From Verrucomicrobiota bacterium (GTDB taxonomy: Bacteria > Verrucomicrobiota > Verrucomicrobiia > Limisphaerales > SIBE01), in assembly GCA_027623095.1 (NCBI GenBank), contig JAQBVM010000031.1, forward strand, positions 1 through 34,825: DNA of 34,825 nt, read 5' to 3'. A model generated the notes under the pieces. That model was not told the DNA's origin. It ran no database searches and saw only the letters and a list, made by a program, of their open reading frames with translations. The translations under genes and the position numbers were made by a program. Numbering within the stretch: position 1 is the first letter of the stretch; the number at the start of each line of letters is the position of its first letter. Below are positions 16,023-23,597 of this stretch, piece after piece.

Positions 16023-16452
16023 TGATTTGGCGTGCTGCGCCTCACAGAGGCGCGCTCCGGAACGTGGGTCTGTGATCCGCAGCATCCGTGAAATTTCAGC
16101 AAACCGGATAGGCATGAAATGAACGAGCTTCAGCATTCGACGAGAGAGAGCGGCGCAAAGGTTTGGTTTGGAATTCATGATGTTATGGTGATAGACTCGC
16201 GAATGAAATGGAACATCGAGAGACTGTCCAAGGTTCGTGGGAGATCAAATTTGGTTGTCTATGCTGCTCCGGCATTTGTGCGCTGGCTAATGTAGCGACT
16301 ATTTCAAAATTGAAAATCTTTTCCATTGAACCTCGGAGATTTCGACTTTTATCGCCTCTTTTCAAAGTCTCGTTGGTTCCCGCGTCATCCACTGTCTTCC
16401 AAATGCTCTCCGCGAAAGTACGATCGCGAATCGCAACCCACGAAATCTTGAA
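16023..16452. other. Intergenic region between divergent genes
   Basis: Apart from the palindromic element at 16033-16084, I see no supported gene. Frames of about 80-90 codons occur on both strands (16208-16456 plus, 16183-16464 minus) but overlap each other, show no domain and lack convincing starts. The promoters of the amidohydrolase and the TIM-barrel gene must lie here. Confidence 0.5.
16033..16084. repeat. 52-bp imperfect palindrome (REP-like) before the amidohydrolase gene
   Basis: The arm TGCTGCGCCTCACAGA (16033-16048) pairs with TCTGTGATCCGCAGCA (16069-16084) in 14 of 16 positions. The left arm also folds on its own as GCGCCTC-ACA-GAGGCGC. The element lies just upstream of the chosen ATG (16022), supporting that start, because a longer N-terminus would be read through the palindrome. 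Confidence 0.65.
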
Positions 16453-17391
16453 ATGACAATCCAAGCCATGATGAATCGCCGAGGGTTCTGCAAGCTTTTG
16501 TCGAGCGCGAGCGCGGCGGCCCCGTTATTCAACCGGACCGGTAGATCGGCGGCAATTGCCTTTCGCCTGAACTTTATCATCAGCACCTGCATGTACGGCC
16601 GGCTTCCGATTAAAGAAATTCTTCCGGAAATCCGAAGCACCGGTGTCCATGCGGTCGATGTTTGGCCTCAGCCTCACGGAGCACAGCGCGAAGAGATCGA
16701 GAAACTCGGGTTCGAACGGACCTTGGCGCTTTTCGGAGTTCAACAACTGCGGGTCGGCTGCTTGACCCGCTACGACCTCGGTCCTTTCGGACTGGCAGAA
16801 GAAATAGCCCTCGGCCAGCGTCTCGGATGCGGACTTCTCATTACCGGCGGAGAGGGACCGAAAAATCTGAATGGCGAACCTCTCAAATCAGCGTTGAAGA
16901 GTTTTGTAAAACAGATGCGCGAACACATCGCTGCCGCCGAAGAGCACGGCGTTACCATCGCGATTGAGAATCACGGAAACAACTTAATCGATTCCGCTGA
17001 TTCCATCCGATGGCTTTTGGAGCTCGAGCCGTCACCCCATCTGGGTGTTGCACTGGCCCCCTATCACCTGCAGAATCTCGGGCTCAACGCGGAAGAACTC
17101 GCGCGTCTGATCCATGACATCGGCGACCGCCTCAAGATGTTTTATGCATGGCAGTATGGAATGGGATGCATGACAAAGCTCCCCAAAGAGCAGGAGTTGC
17201 TTCAGCTTCCAGGTAGAGGTTCCCTCGACTTCAAGCCCATTCTACACTCTCTGCGAGAGATCAATTACCGCGGATTCACACAAGTATTTATGCATCCCGT
17301 ACCTCGAGGCATTCCGATTCTTCCGACTGCGCGGGAAGTCACTCGCGAGATCACGCGATCACAAGATTTTCTGAACAAACTTCTCGAATAG
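16453..17391 (+). CDS. Sugar phosphate isomerase/epimerase-like TIM-barrel protein, exported
   Basis: The 312-residue protein is of the xylose-isomerase-like TIM barrel family (AP endonuclease family 2). Core motifs are GVHAVDVWPQPHG early, GCGLLITGGEG in the middle, and GVTIAIENHGN, whose glutamate is a usual metal ligand, followed by a late FTQVFMHP. Such proteins isomerise or epimerise sugars, often with a divalent metal. The N-terminus has a twin-arginine-like leader: NRRGFCKLLSSASAAAPLF, so the folded protein may be exported by Tat, as is common for this family in Verrucomicrobia and Planctomycetes. ATG 16453 is used; ATG 16468 or 16471 would place the RR motif closer to the start and is equally possible. 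The DJ-1 gene follows 58 bases later on the same strand. Confidence 0.8.
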   Translation: MTIQAMMNRRGFCKLLSSASAAAPLFNRTGRSAAIAFRLNFIISTCMYGRLPIKEILPEIRSTGVHAVDVWPQPHGAQREEIEKLGFERTLALFGVQQLRVGCLTRYDLGPFGLAEEIALGQRLGCGLLITGGEGPKNLNGEPLKSALKSFVKQMREHIAAAEEHGVTIAIENHGNNLIDSADSIRWLLELEPSPHLGVALAPYHLQNLGLNAEELARLIHDIGDRLKMFYAWQYGMGCMTKLPKEQELLQLPGRGSLDFKPILHSLREINYRGFTQVFMHPVPRGIPILPTAREVTREITRSQDFLNKLLE

Positions 17392-17449
17392 CAAGTTGCC
17401 AAACTCATCGCCCATTCATTCGCAATCACACTCTTGGAAACCGGAACTT

Positions 17450-18025
17450 ATGGAACATAAAGTCATCATTGTTGTTGGGGACGCCTCCGAAACCGTCGAT
17501 ACCCTGTACCCTTATTACCGCCTGATTGAGGGCGGCTACAAACCGGTTGTCGCTGGCCAAGAGGTCAAACGCTACCAAATGGTGCTCCACGAGGTGAAAC
17601 CGGGCTGGACCATCACAAAAGAATGGGAAGGATATTCAATTCAGTCCGATATTTGCTTTAAAGATATCAAACCGGAAGAGTATCTGGGCATCTTTCTCAG
17701 CGGTGGCCGCGCTCCCGAGTACATTCGTTACGATACGGATTTGCTTCGCATTACGCGGCATTTCTTTGAAACGAACAAGCCCGTTGCCAGTGTTTGCCAC
17801 GGCGTTGAAATTCCCGCAGCGGCGGGTTGTGTTAAAGGGCGCCGCATGGCGACTGTTCCAAAATGCCAGTTCGACCTGGAGGTGTGCGGCGGAATCTTTG
17901 TGAACGAGGCGTGCGTCGTGGATGGGAATCTCGTCAGCGGCCGAACGTATCATGATCACGGCCATTACATGGGTGCGTGGATGAACCTACTGGATAAATC
18001 AAAGCTGCAAGCAGAGGGCCGATAA
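17450..18025 (+). CDS. DJ-1/PfpI family protein (type 1 glutamine amidotransferase-like)
   Basis: The 191-residue cytoplasmic protein has the DJ-1/PfpI fold. The nucleophile elbow is ASVCHGVEIPAAAG with C116 and H117. An acidic residue near the N-terminus (GDASE, E14) is the usual partner of the reactive cysteine, and FLSGGRAPEYIR precedes it. Members act as glyoxalases, deglycases, proteases or chaperones; which one applies here cannot be told. ATG 17450 follows a long run without homology from 17396, so that upstream start is rejected. It probably shares a transcript with the TIM-barrel gene before it. Confidence 0.85.
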   Translation: MEHKVIIVVGDASETVDTLYPYYRLIEGGYKPVVAGQEVKRYQMVLHEVKPGWTITKEWEGYSIQSDICFKDIKPEEYLGIFLSGGRAPEYIRYDTDLLRITRHFFETNKPVASVCHGVEIPAAAGCVKGRRMATVPKCQFDLEVCGGIFVNEACVVDGNLVSGRTYHDHGHYMGAWMNLLDKSKLQAEGR

Positions 18026-18142
18026 ATGAAAATGTGTCCGTCCGCAAAGTTGCAGCCGATGTCAGGATCGCTCGCTGCCCATCCGAACACGCAGAACCTC
18101 CGGGAGAACAAATTCTTAACGCCTTACCGGCAAACAGATTCC

Positions 18143-20065
18143 TTAAACACGTTCCGAGCTCATTTTCAACTGTTCGATTTCCAAAAATCCTTGAAGCTGC
18201 CGGATACGGGTCGGATGTCGCATTTTGCGCAATGCTTTGGCCTCTATCTGGCGAATTCTCTCGCGAGTGACTTTAAACTGTTTTCCGACTTCCTCCAATG
18301 TGCGGGAGTATCCGTCACCCACTCCGAATCGAAGCTCCAACACCTTGCGCTCCCTTTCAGTCAGACTGGTCAAGACATCTCCTAGCTTGTCCTTCAGCAA
18401 ACTGTAACTCGTCATCTCAGAAGGATTATCAGCTGCCTTATCCTCAATAAAATCCCCAAAATTCGTATCATCGCTGTCACCCACGGGAGATTGCAAAGAA
18501 ATCGGTTGTTGAGCCATCTTCAAAACAGCCCTCACTCGCTCGACAGGAATCTGCATCTCATCCGCGATTTCCTCGGGCAGGGCTTCTCTTCCGAAATCTT
18601 GGACCAACTGCTTTTGCACGCGCATCAGCTTGTTGATCGTCTCGATCATATGAACTGGGATTCGGATTGTGCGCGCTTGATCCGCGATTGAGCGTGTAAT
18701 CGCTTGCCGAATCCACCATGTCGCGTACGTCGAAAATTTATAACCGCGGCGATACTCGAATTTCTCAACCGCTTTCATCAGCCCCATATTCCCCTCCTGA
18801 ATCAAATCGAGAAAAGAAAGGCCGCGGTTTGTGTATTTTTTGGCAATCGAAATAACAAGGCGCAAATTCGCTTCCACCATTTCAGTTTTCGCCTGAAGCG
18901 CGTTGCATGTGAAATGCTGAAGTTCCTTATACTTAACAAGGTAATCCGAATAGCGCATTCGAACGAATTTCTCGATATCCTTGATTTTGCTTTGTTCACC
19001 ATGGATCACCGCCTGTTGGTACGCGACTTTCCGCTGAGATTCGAATTCTTGGATCGTGCGAAGGCTGAGAAGGATCTTATCGTGTATGTTGTCAGCCACC
19101 AAAGCCATCTCCTCAATGACCTTCTGCTTGTAAAAGAACTTTGAGAACTTTCGCTGCAGCTTTTCATCGGCTCTTCGAAACAATGCGTTGCTTTTCTCCC
19201 TTTTCGATTTGCTCGTGACTCGCTGGCAATCCGTGTAGCGGTCATCGACAGCTTTATCGACCAATCGCAGCTCTTTCACGAGTTTCCGAAGAGAGCGCAA
19301 ATGATTATCGCGGCTCTCAATTTTCTTATCAAGGATTACGCGGTCAAACCGCTCTTTGGGCGGCTCAGAAATCAGTTTCTCCGCAAGGGCAATATGTTCC
19401 TTTCCCGCAAACCCAAATCCATAAATGATTCTTTTAACCTCTCCCTCCGCGTCCTCGATTCGTTTGGATATCTCGACTTCCTGCTCACGCGTCAGCAACG
19501 GTACTTGGCCCATTTGCTTGAGATACATCCGAACCGGATCATCCAGAATATCCAACTTTGTTTTGTCTTCTTCCTCCTCCGGCTCCGGCTGCTTAATGCG
19601 ATCGACTTCGGCTTGGTCAACAATTTCAACCTCCAAATTTCTGAGTTTGCTGTAGATTTCGTCGAGATCGTCCGGTGTGATCACGTTCTCCGGAAGAGCA
19701 TCGTTCACATCGCCGTAGGTTAGGTATCCCTGCTCTTTCGCAAGGCGAAGCAGATCCCTTATCTTCTCTTTCAGATCGAAAGAAGTTTCGCTCTTTACAC
19801 TGTTTGAGGAAGATGTCTCCCCATTGGAATCACTCGGACGCTTCCTGCTGCCAGGCTCGATATCCATGGCAAGGGAAGCTGCCGTTCCATTGCCAATCAC
19901 GTTCGATCGAGATTTTTGCCCGCGCGCCGCCCGTTTGCTGTCGGCCGGAGTCTCGTTCAAGGCCGCAACACCGATTTTCGGATTCTTGCGCAGTGAGTTT
20001 GAATTAGGTTGGCGCCTCTTTCGAGTGACAGTTGTTTCTGACGCTTTAGCCTTCGATTTCGCCAT
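18143..20065 (-). CDS. rpoD: RNA polymerase primary sigma factor RpoD
   Basis: The 640-residue housekeeping sigma factor directs RNA polymerase to most promoters. After a Lys/Ser-rich extension of about 95 residues comes region 1.1 ([26 protein letters not shown]), then region 1.2 ([21 protein letters not shown]), the variable insert, and region 2 ([52 protein letters not shown]) for core and -10 binding. Region 3 follows ([17 protein letters not shown]), and region 4 ([18 protein letters not shown] and [20 protein letters not shown]) for -35 binding. ATG 20065 has GGCGGAA seven bases upstream. It is divergent from nuoB. The N-terminal extension is long for the family but of low complexity, so probably disordered. 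Confidence 0.97.
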   Translation of the reverse strand: MAKSKAKASETTVTRKRRQPNSNSLRKNPKIGVAALNETPADSKRAARGQKSRSNVIGNGTAASLAMDIEPGSRKRPSDSNGETSSSNSVKSETSFDLKEKIRDLLRLAKEQGYLTYGDVNDALPENVITPDDLDEIYSKLRNLEVEIVDQAEVDRIKQPEPEEEEDKTKLDILDDPVRMYLKQMGQVPLLTREQEVEISKRIEDAEGEVKRIIYGFGFAGKEHIALAEKLISEPPKERFDRVILDKKIESRDNHLRSLRKLVKELRLVDKAVDDRYTDCQRVTSKSKREKSNALFRRADEKLQRKFSKFFYKQKVIEEMALVADNIHDKILLSLRTIQEFESQRKVAYQQAVIHGEQSKIKDIEKFVRMRYSDYLVKYKELQHFTCNALQAKTEMVEANLRLVISIAKKYTNRGLSFLDLIQEGNMGLMKAVEKFEYRRGYKFSTYATWWIRQAITRSIADQARTIRIPVHMIETINKLMRVQKQLVQDFGREALPEEIADEMQIPVERVRAVLKMAQQPISLQSPVGDSDDTNFGDFIEDKAADNPSEMTSYSLLKDKLGDVLTSLTERERKVLELRFGVGDGYSRTLEEVGKQFKVTRERIRQIEAKALRKMRHPTRIRQLQGFLEIEQLKMSSERV

Positions 20066-20121
20066 AAGTATTCCGCCAGCGGTATCTTCGTGCTTCTGGT
20101 GTTCGAACGTAATAGCCGCGA

Positions 20122-20150
20122 CATATTGGATGCGCGCGAATGCTAGTCAA
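20122..20150 (-). promoter_or_regulatory. Candidate rpoD promoter
   Basis: On the minus strand TTGACT (20145-20150) is five of six to the -35 consensus. It is followed, after 17 bases, by AATATG (20122-20127), a weak -10 in AT-rich surroundings. It sits about 57 bases before the rpoD ATG. Placed by eye only. Confidence 0.35.
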
Positions 20151-20266
20151 GCAGGGAAACCTACCAATGTGCCTGCGTCGATTAATCCGAATTGAAACAA
20201 CAGAGCCGCCGCGTGAACGAACCGGCACGAACCCAAATTCGACGCGAGAGAGACTGCATTCAGACC

Positions 20267-20284
20267 TTGTGAAATTATTCACAA
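20267..20284. promoter_or_regulatory. CRP/FNR-family-like operator upstream of nuoB
   Basis: TTGTGAAATTATTCACAA is a perfect 7-bp inverted repeat around four bases. Its core TGTGA-N6-TCACA is the classic half-site pair of CRP-type regulators. It ends 70 bases before the nuoB ATG. A weak promoter, TTGCCT (20291-20296) with TTACTT (20314-20319) at 17-base spacing, lies just downstream, so a factor bound here could control the nuo operon. Confidence 0.5.
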
Positions 20285-20354
20285 AATCACTTGCCTCCCG
20301 GTTTGGCGCGTGTTTACTTAGGTTCCATTCGGGCACAGCGCTAGCCAAATCTGC

Positions 20355-20864
20355 ATGCAAACGAACACGGAAATTGGGTATAATTCAAAGATCGAGGGCG
20401 ATTTTATTGTGACGCGCGTGGATGCGGTCCTAAACTGGTTTCGCAAGAATTCACTTTGGCCGTTGCCAATGGGATTGGCTTGCTGCGCGATTGAACTGAT
20501 GGCGGCAGGGGCGAGCCGCTACGATATTTCTCGCTTTGGTTCGGAGGTGATGCGGTTTTCGCCCCGCCAGTCAGATTTGATGGTCGTTGCCGGGACGGTG
20601 ACATATAAGATGGCACTGGCTGTTCGCCGAATCTACCAGCAGATGCCGGAACCCAAATGGGTGATTGCGATGGGCGCGTGCGCTTCAACTGGGGGAATGT
20701 ATCGAAGTTACGCCGTGCTTCAGGGAGTCGATAAGATCCTGCCTGTCGATGTCTATGTCGCTGGATGTCCGCCACGGCCGGAAGCGCTTCTGGATGCTCT
20801 CATTAAACTTCAGGGGAAAGTGGCCAAGGAACCCGTGCTCTCAACGCAAAAACGCGCCGCCTAA
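20355..20864 (+). CDS. nuoB: NADH-quinone oxidoreductase subunit B
   Basis: The 169-residue PSST-type subunit carries cluster N2, the last iron-sulfur cluster before quinone, in the peripheral arm. Ligands C43 and C44 (GLACCAIE), C109 (GACAST) and C138 (AGCPPRPE) are all present. It is the first gene of the nuo block here. The gene normally in front, nuoA, is absent: the 289 bases between it and rpoD are too short and contain no membrane-protein frame. ATG 20355 gives the standard N-terminus. nuoC follows after 41 bases. Confidence 0.97.
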   Translation: MQTNTEIGYNSKIEGDFIVTRVDAVLNWFRKNSLWPLPMGLACCAIELMAAGASRYDISRFGSEVMRFSPRQSDLMVVAGTVTYKMALAVRRIYQQMPEPKWVIAMGACASTGGMYRSYAVLQGVDKILPVDVYVAGCPPRPEALLDALIKLQGKVAKEPVLSTQKRAA

Positions 20865-20905
20865 ACGGGGATTTTGAAGTATAGCCACAATCAACAGAGC
20901 CTCGC

Positions 20906-21505
20906 ATGCCGGCCCTCGAATACGCGGACAAGCTAAAGCGACATTTCGGCGATCTCCTATTGGAGCCGGTCGAGTTCCGCCGGGAAATCAGCATCGTTGT
21001 GGCGAACGCGGATCGAATTCAGGAAGTTCTGGAGCATGCGAAAACGCATCTGGCTTTCGACTATTTGATCGATATTTCGAGTGTCGATAACTACGGCGAC
21101 GACCCGAGGTTCACTGTCGTTTACGAGCTTTCCGGATTGCAGCACAAATGCCATTTGCGCCTTAAGACATTCGTGTCCGAAAATTCCCCGGAAATTCCAA
21201 CGGCTTCGTCCATATGGCGAACCGCAGATTGGCACGAGCGCGAAATCTACGACATGATGGGAATCCGGTTCCGAGGACACCCGGATCTTCGTCGAATCCT
21301 GATGTGGGACGGATACCCCTACTTCCCCCTCCGTAAAGATTTTCCGCTCGCCGGAAAGCCCACCGATCTCCCTGAGATTGCGTTCACAAATCCGGCGCCG
21401 CTCGAAGGCGGGCCATTTGTCACAACAACGGGAGTCAAAGACGCAATCCATCGAGAACCGCGAGCCCGGGAGACCGAAGACACCGCCACGGCCCAAACGC
21501 GATGA
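20906..21505 (+). CDS. nuoC: NADH-quinone oxidoreductase subunit C
   Basis: The 199-residue 30-kDa-type subunit is part of the Q-module interface in the peripheral arm. The signature WHEREIYDMMGIRFRGHPDLRRILM is clear at residues about 110-133, preceded by the DYLIDISSVDNYG fold block. The C-terminal tail after PLRKDFPL (about 148-199) is longer than in many NuoC and ends in a charged, low-complexity stretch (REPRARETEDTATAQTR). Its stop overlaps the nuoD start by four bases (ATGA). It is separate from NuoD, unlike the fused NuoCD of enterobacteria. Confidence 0.95.
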   Translation: MPALEYADKLKRHFGDLLLEPVEFRREISIVVANADRIQEVLEHAKTHLAFDYLIDISSVDNYGDDPRFTVVYELSGLQHKCHLRLKTFVSENSPEIPTASSIWRTADWHEREIYDMMGIRFRGHPDLRRILMWDGYPYFPLRKDFPLAGKPTDLPEIAFTNPAPLEGGPFVTTTGVKDAIHREPRARETEDTATAQTR

Positions 21506-22761
21506 ATCCTGTCCAAGAATTGGAGATAAAGGACACGGCCGCGGCAGCACGCGATGCGGCGGCTTCCCAATCCGATTCATCGACTCTTGAAGGTGATAGG
21601 ATGGTCCTGAACATGGGCCCTTCCCACCCGGCAACCCACGGTGTCTTGCGCCTCATTTTGGAACTTGATGGCGAAATTATCACCAAAGCCATTCCCGACG
21701 TTGGATTCTTGCATAGGGGCGATGAGAAGATCGCCGAGAATATGACGTACACCCAGTTTATCCCTTACACGGACAGGCTGGATTATCTCGCGCCTTTGGC
21801 TAACAACGTGGCCTACGCCTTGGCGGTTGAAAAGCTCATGGGAATCGAAGGTGATCTGCCACCCCGCTGCCAATATATTCGCGTGATTTGTTGCGAGTTG
21901 GCGCGAATTTCAGCGCACCTTCTCGGTTTGGGCGCGTTTGCGATGGATGTCGGCGCCATGACGGTTTTCCTCTACACTTTTACCGAACGCGAGAAGATCT
22001 ACAACTTGATCGAGTCGCTTACAGGCGCGCGATTCACCACCACTTATACTCGGATCGGCGGGCTATCTCGCGACCTTCCACCGGGCTGGACGGAAAGCCT
22101 CCGGCATTTCCTGAATGAAGTCGTGCTCAATTTTGATGAGTCGGAGAAACTTCTAACGCGAAATCGAATTTTTGTCGATCGCACTCGAGATGTCGGAGTA
22201 ATCCCGCGTGAGATCGCGATCGACTACGGTTTGTCCGGGCCCAATCTCCGCGGCAGCGGTGTGGATCAAGATTTGCGGAAATCACATCCGTATTTGGTGT
22301 ACGAGCGGTTGAAATTTGACGTCCCCATTGGCTCGGTGGGTGACTGCTACGATCGGTATCTCGTGCGAATGGAGGAAATGCGGCAAAGCACGCGCATCCT
22401 TCATCAATGCCTCGATGAATTGCCTGGTGGTCCGGTCAGTATTCCGGATGGGAAAACGGTTTTGCCGCCCAAACGGAACGTGCTTACAAACATGGAGGAA
22501 TTAATTCATCAGTTCATGTTGGTGACGCAGGGGGTGAACGTGCCTCCGGGTGAAATTTATTTTGGCGCCGAGAATCCGAAAGGCGAACTCGGGTTCTATA
22601 TTAATAGCCGGGGAGGCGGAACTCCGCATCGATTGAAGATCCGGGCTCCGTCGTTCGTGAATTTAAGTGTGTTACCATATTTGCTGCCCGGAAATATGGT
22701 GAGCGATACGGTCGCCATTCTCGGTTCCCTGGACTTTGTGATGGGGGAATGCGACCGATGA
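21502..22761 (+). CDS. nuoD: NADH-quinone oxidoreductase subunit D
   Basis: The 419-residue 49-kDa-type subunit forms the quinone pocket with NuoB. It shows NMGPSHPATHGVLR (H42, H46 near the quinone head site), FLHRGDEKIAENMTYTQFIPYTDRLDY with the conserved tyrosine, and the C-terminal block that usually ends GSxDxVxGExDR, here GSLDFVMGECDR. The first ~30 residues (Ala/Ser-rich) are an extension. Translation is probably coupled to nuoC by the ATGA overlap. Confidence 0.96.
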   Translation: MNPVQELEIKDTAAAARDAAASQSDSSTLEGDRMVLNMGPSHPATHGVLRLILELDGEIITKAIPDVGFLHRGDEKIAENMTYTQFIPYTDRLDYLAPLANNVAYALAVEKLMGIEGDLPPRCQYIRVICCELARISAHLLGLGAFAMDVGAMTVFLYTFTEREKIYNLIESLTGARFTTTYTRIGGLSRDLPPGWTESLRHFLNEVVLNFDESEKLLTRNRIFVDRTRDVGVIPREIAIDYGLSGPNLRGSGVDQDLRKSHPYLVYERLKFDVPIGSVGDCYDRYLVRMEEMRQSTRILHQCLDELPGGPVSIPDGKTVLPPKRNVLTNMEELIHQFMLVTQGVNVPPGEIYFGAENPKGELGFYINSRGGGTPHRLKIRAPSFVNLSVLPYLLPGNMVSDTVAILGSLDFVMGECDR

Positions 22762-22850
22762 ACCGCTGCCTTCAATTGACCGCGCCCCGATCGATTTCCG
22801 GGAAGCCTCCCAGAATGAAACCAAGGCGCATCCGAACGCATTAGAATGCG

Positions 22851-23336
22851 ATGGCTTTAAAAGTTCCGTCAAATTTGGAGTCGGAAATCGACGCGATGAT
22901 CGCCCGCTATCCGGTGAAACGAAGCGCGTCTGTCATGCTCTTGCATGCCGTTCAAGATCATTTCGGTTACGTCTCGCAAGAGGCCATCGAATGGATCGCC
23001 GCAAAACTGGAATTGCAGCCGATCAATATTCTTGAACTCGTAACTTTTTATCCCATGTTCCGGCAGGAACGTGCGGGACGGCATCAACTGAAAATCTGCC
23101 GCACCCTCAGTTGCGCGCTGGGTGGTTCGCACAAACTTCGTGATTTCCTTTGCGAGAAACTGGGACTGGCGCGCGACGCGCACGGACCGGCTACGACCGA
23201 AGATGGAAAGTTCACGATCGAGTTTGTGGAGTGCCTGGCGAGTTGTGGAACACCCCCGGTAATGATGTGCAACCAGGAAACTCACGAAAACGTGACGCCG
23301 GAGAAAGCCGAGCGAATCCTCGAAGGATGCAAATAG
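22851..23336 (+). CDS. nuoE: NADH-quinone oxidoreductase subunit E
   Basis: The 161-residue 24-kDa-type subunit holds the 2Fe-2S cluster N1a next to the FMN of NuoF. The ligands C83 and C88 (CRTLSC) and C128 and C132 (ECLASC) are in the standard C-x4-C and C-x3-C pattern. The three-helix N-terminal domain is complete (SASVMLLHAVQDHFGYVSQEAI). The 89 bases between nuoD and nuoE contain no gene. Downstream, 261 bases separate it from nuoF and hold a tRNA on the other strand. Confidence 0.95.
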   Translation: MALKVPSNLESEIDAMIARYPVKRSASVMLLHAVQDHFGYVSQEAIEWIAAKLELQPINILELVTFYPMFRQERAGRHQLKICRTLSCALGGSHKLRDFLCEKLGLARDAHGPATTEDGKFTIEFVECLASCGTPPVMMCNQETHENVTPEKAERILEGCK

Positions 23337-23388
23337 ACCCGTTTTCGAAAAACCGTATGGGAACGCTGACACCAACTCGAAAACCGGA

Positions 23389-23462
23389 TGGTTGCCGAAC
23401 ATGGATTCGAACCATGACAAGCAGATTCAGAGTCTGCTGTGCTACCGTTACACCATTCGGCA
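23389..23462 (-). tRNA. tRNA-Gln (anticodon CTG)
   Basis: Read on the minus strand, the 74-base cloverleaf has acceptor arms TGCCGAA/TTCGGCA and a D-arm GTG...CAC. The anticodon arm is GCAGA-CTCTGAA-TCTGC, with CTG at positions 34-36. The T-arm is CATGG-TTCGAAT-CCATG, the discriminator is A, and a CCA is encoded. The U1-A72 pair fits tRNA-Gln. It lies between nuoE and nuoF, transcribed against the operon. Confidence 0.93.
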
Positions 23463-23476
23463 ATCCGAGCCTTCAA

Positions 23477-23504
23477 AGGCTAGACAAATTACAAGGGGAG
23501 TCAA
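23477..23504 (-). promoter_or_regulatory. Candidate promoter of tRNA-Gln
   Basis: On the minus strand TTGACT (23499-23504) and TAGCCT (23477-23482) are spaced by 16 bases and end 14 bases before the tRNA 5' end. A consensus-perfect TTGACA also lies at 23515-23520 but without a well-spaced -10. Placed by eye. Confidence 0.4.
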
Positions 23505-23597
23505 GTTGTCTGCATGTCAAATGCTCCTGGAGGGCGAGTCAGCAGCCTGGTTCGCTTTTGCTGGAGCAATCAGGGAACCTGCGGTAAGGCGCTTCTT

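Noticed and set aside
16183-16464. Overlapping frames on both strands between the amidohydrolase and TIM-barrel genes
   Set aside because: They overlap each other, lack motifs and convincing starts.
23338-23388. Terminator for tRNA-Gln formed by GTTTTCGA/TCGAAAAC
   Set aside because: The 28-base spacer and lack of a T-run after the second arm make it a poor intrinsic terminator; kept only as a remark.
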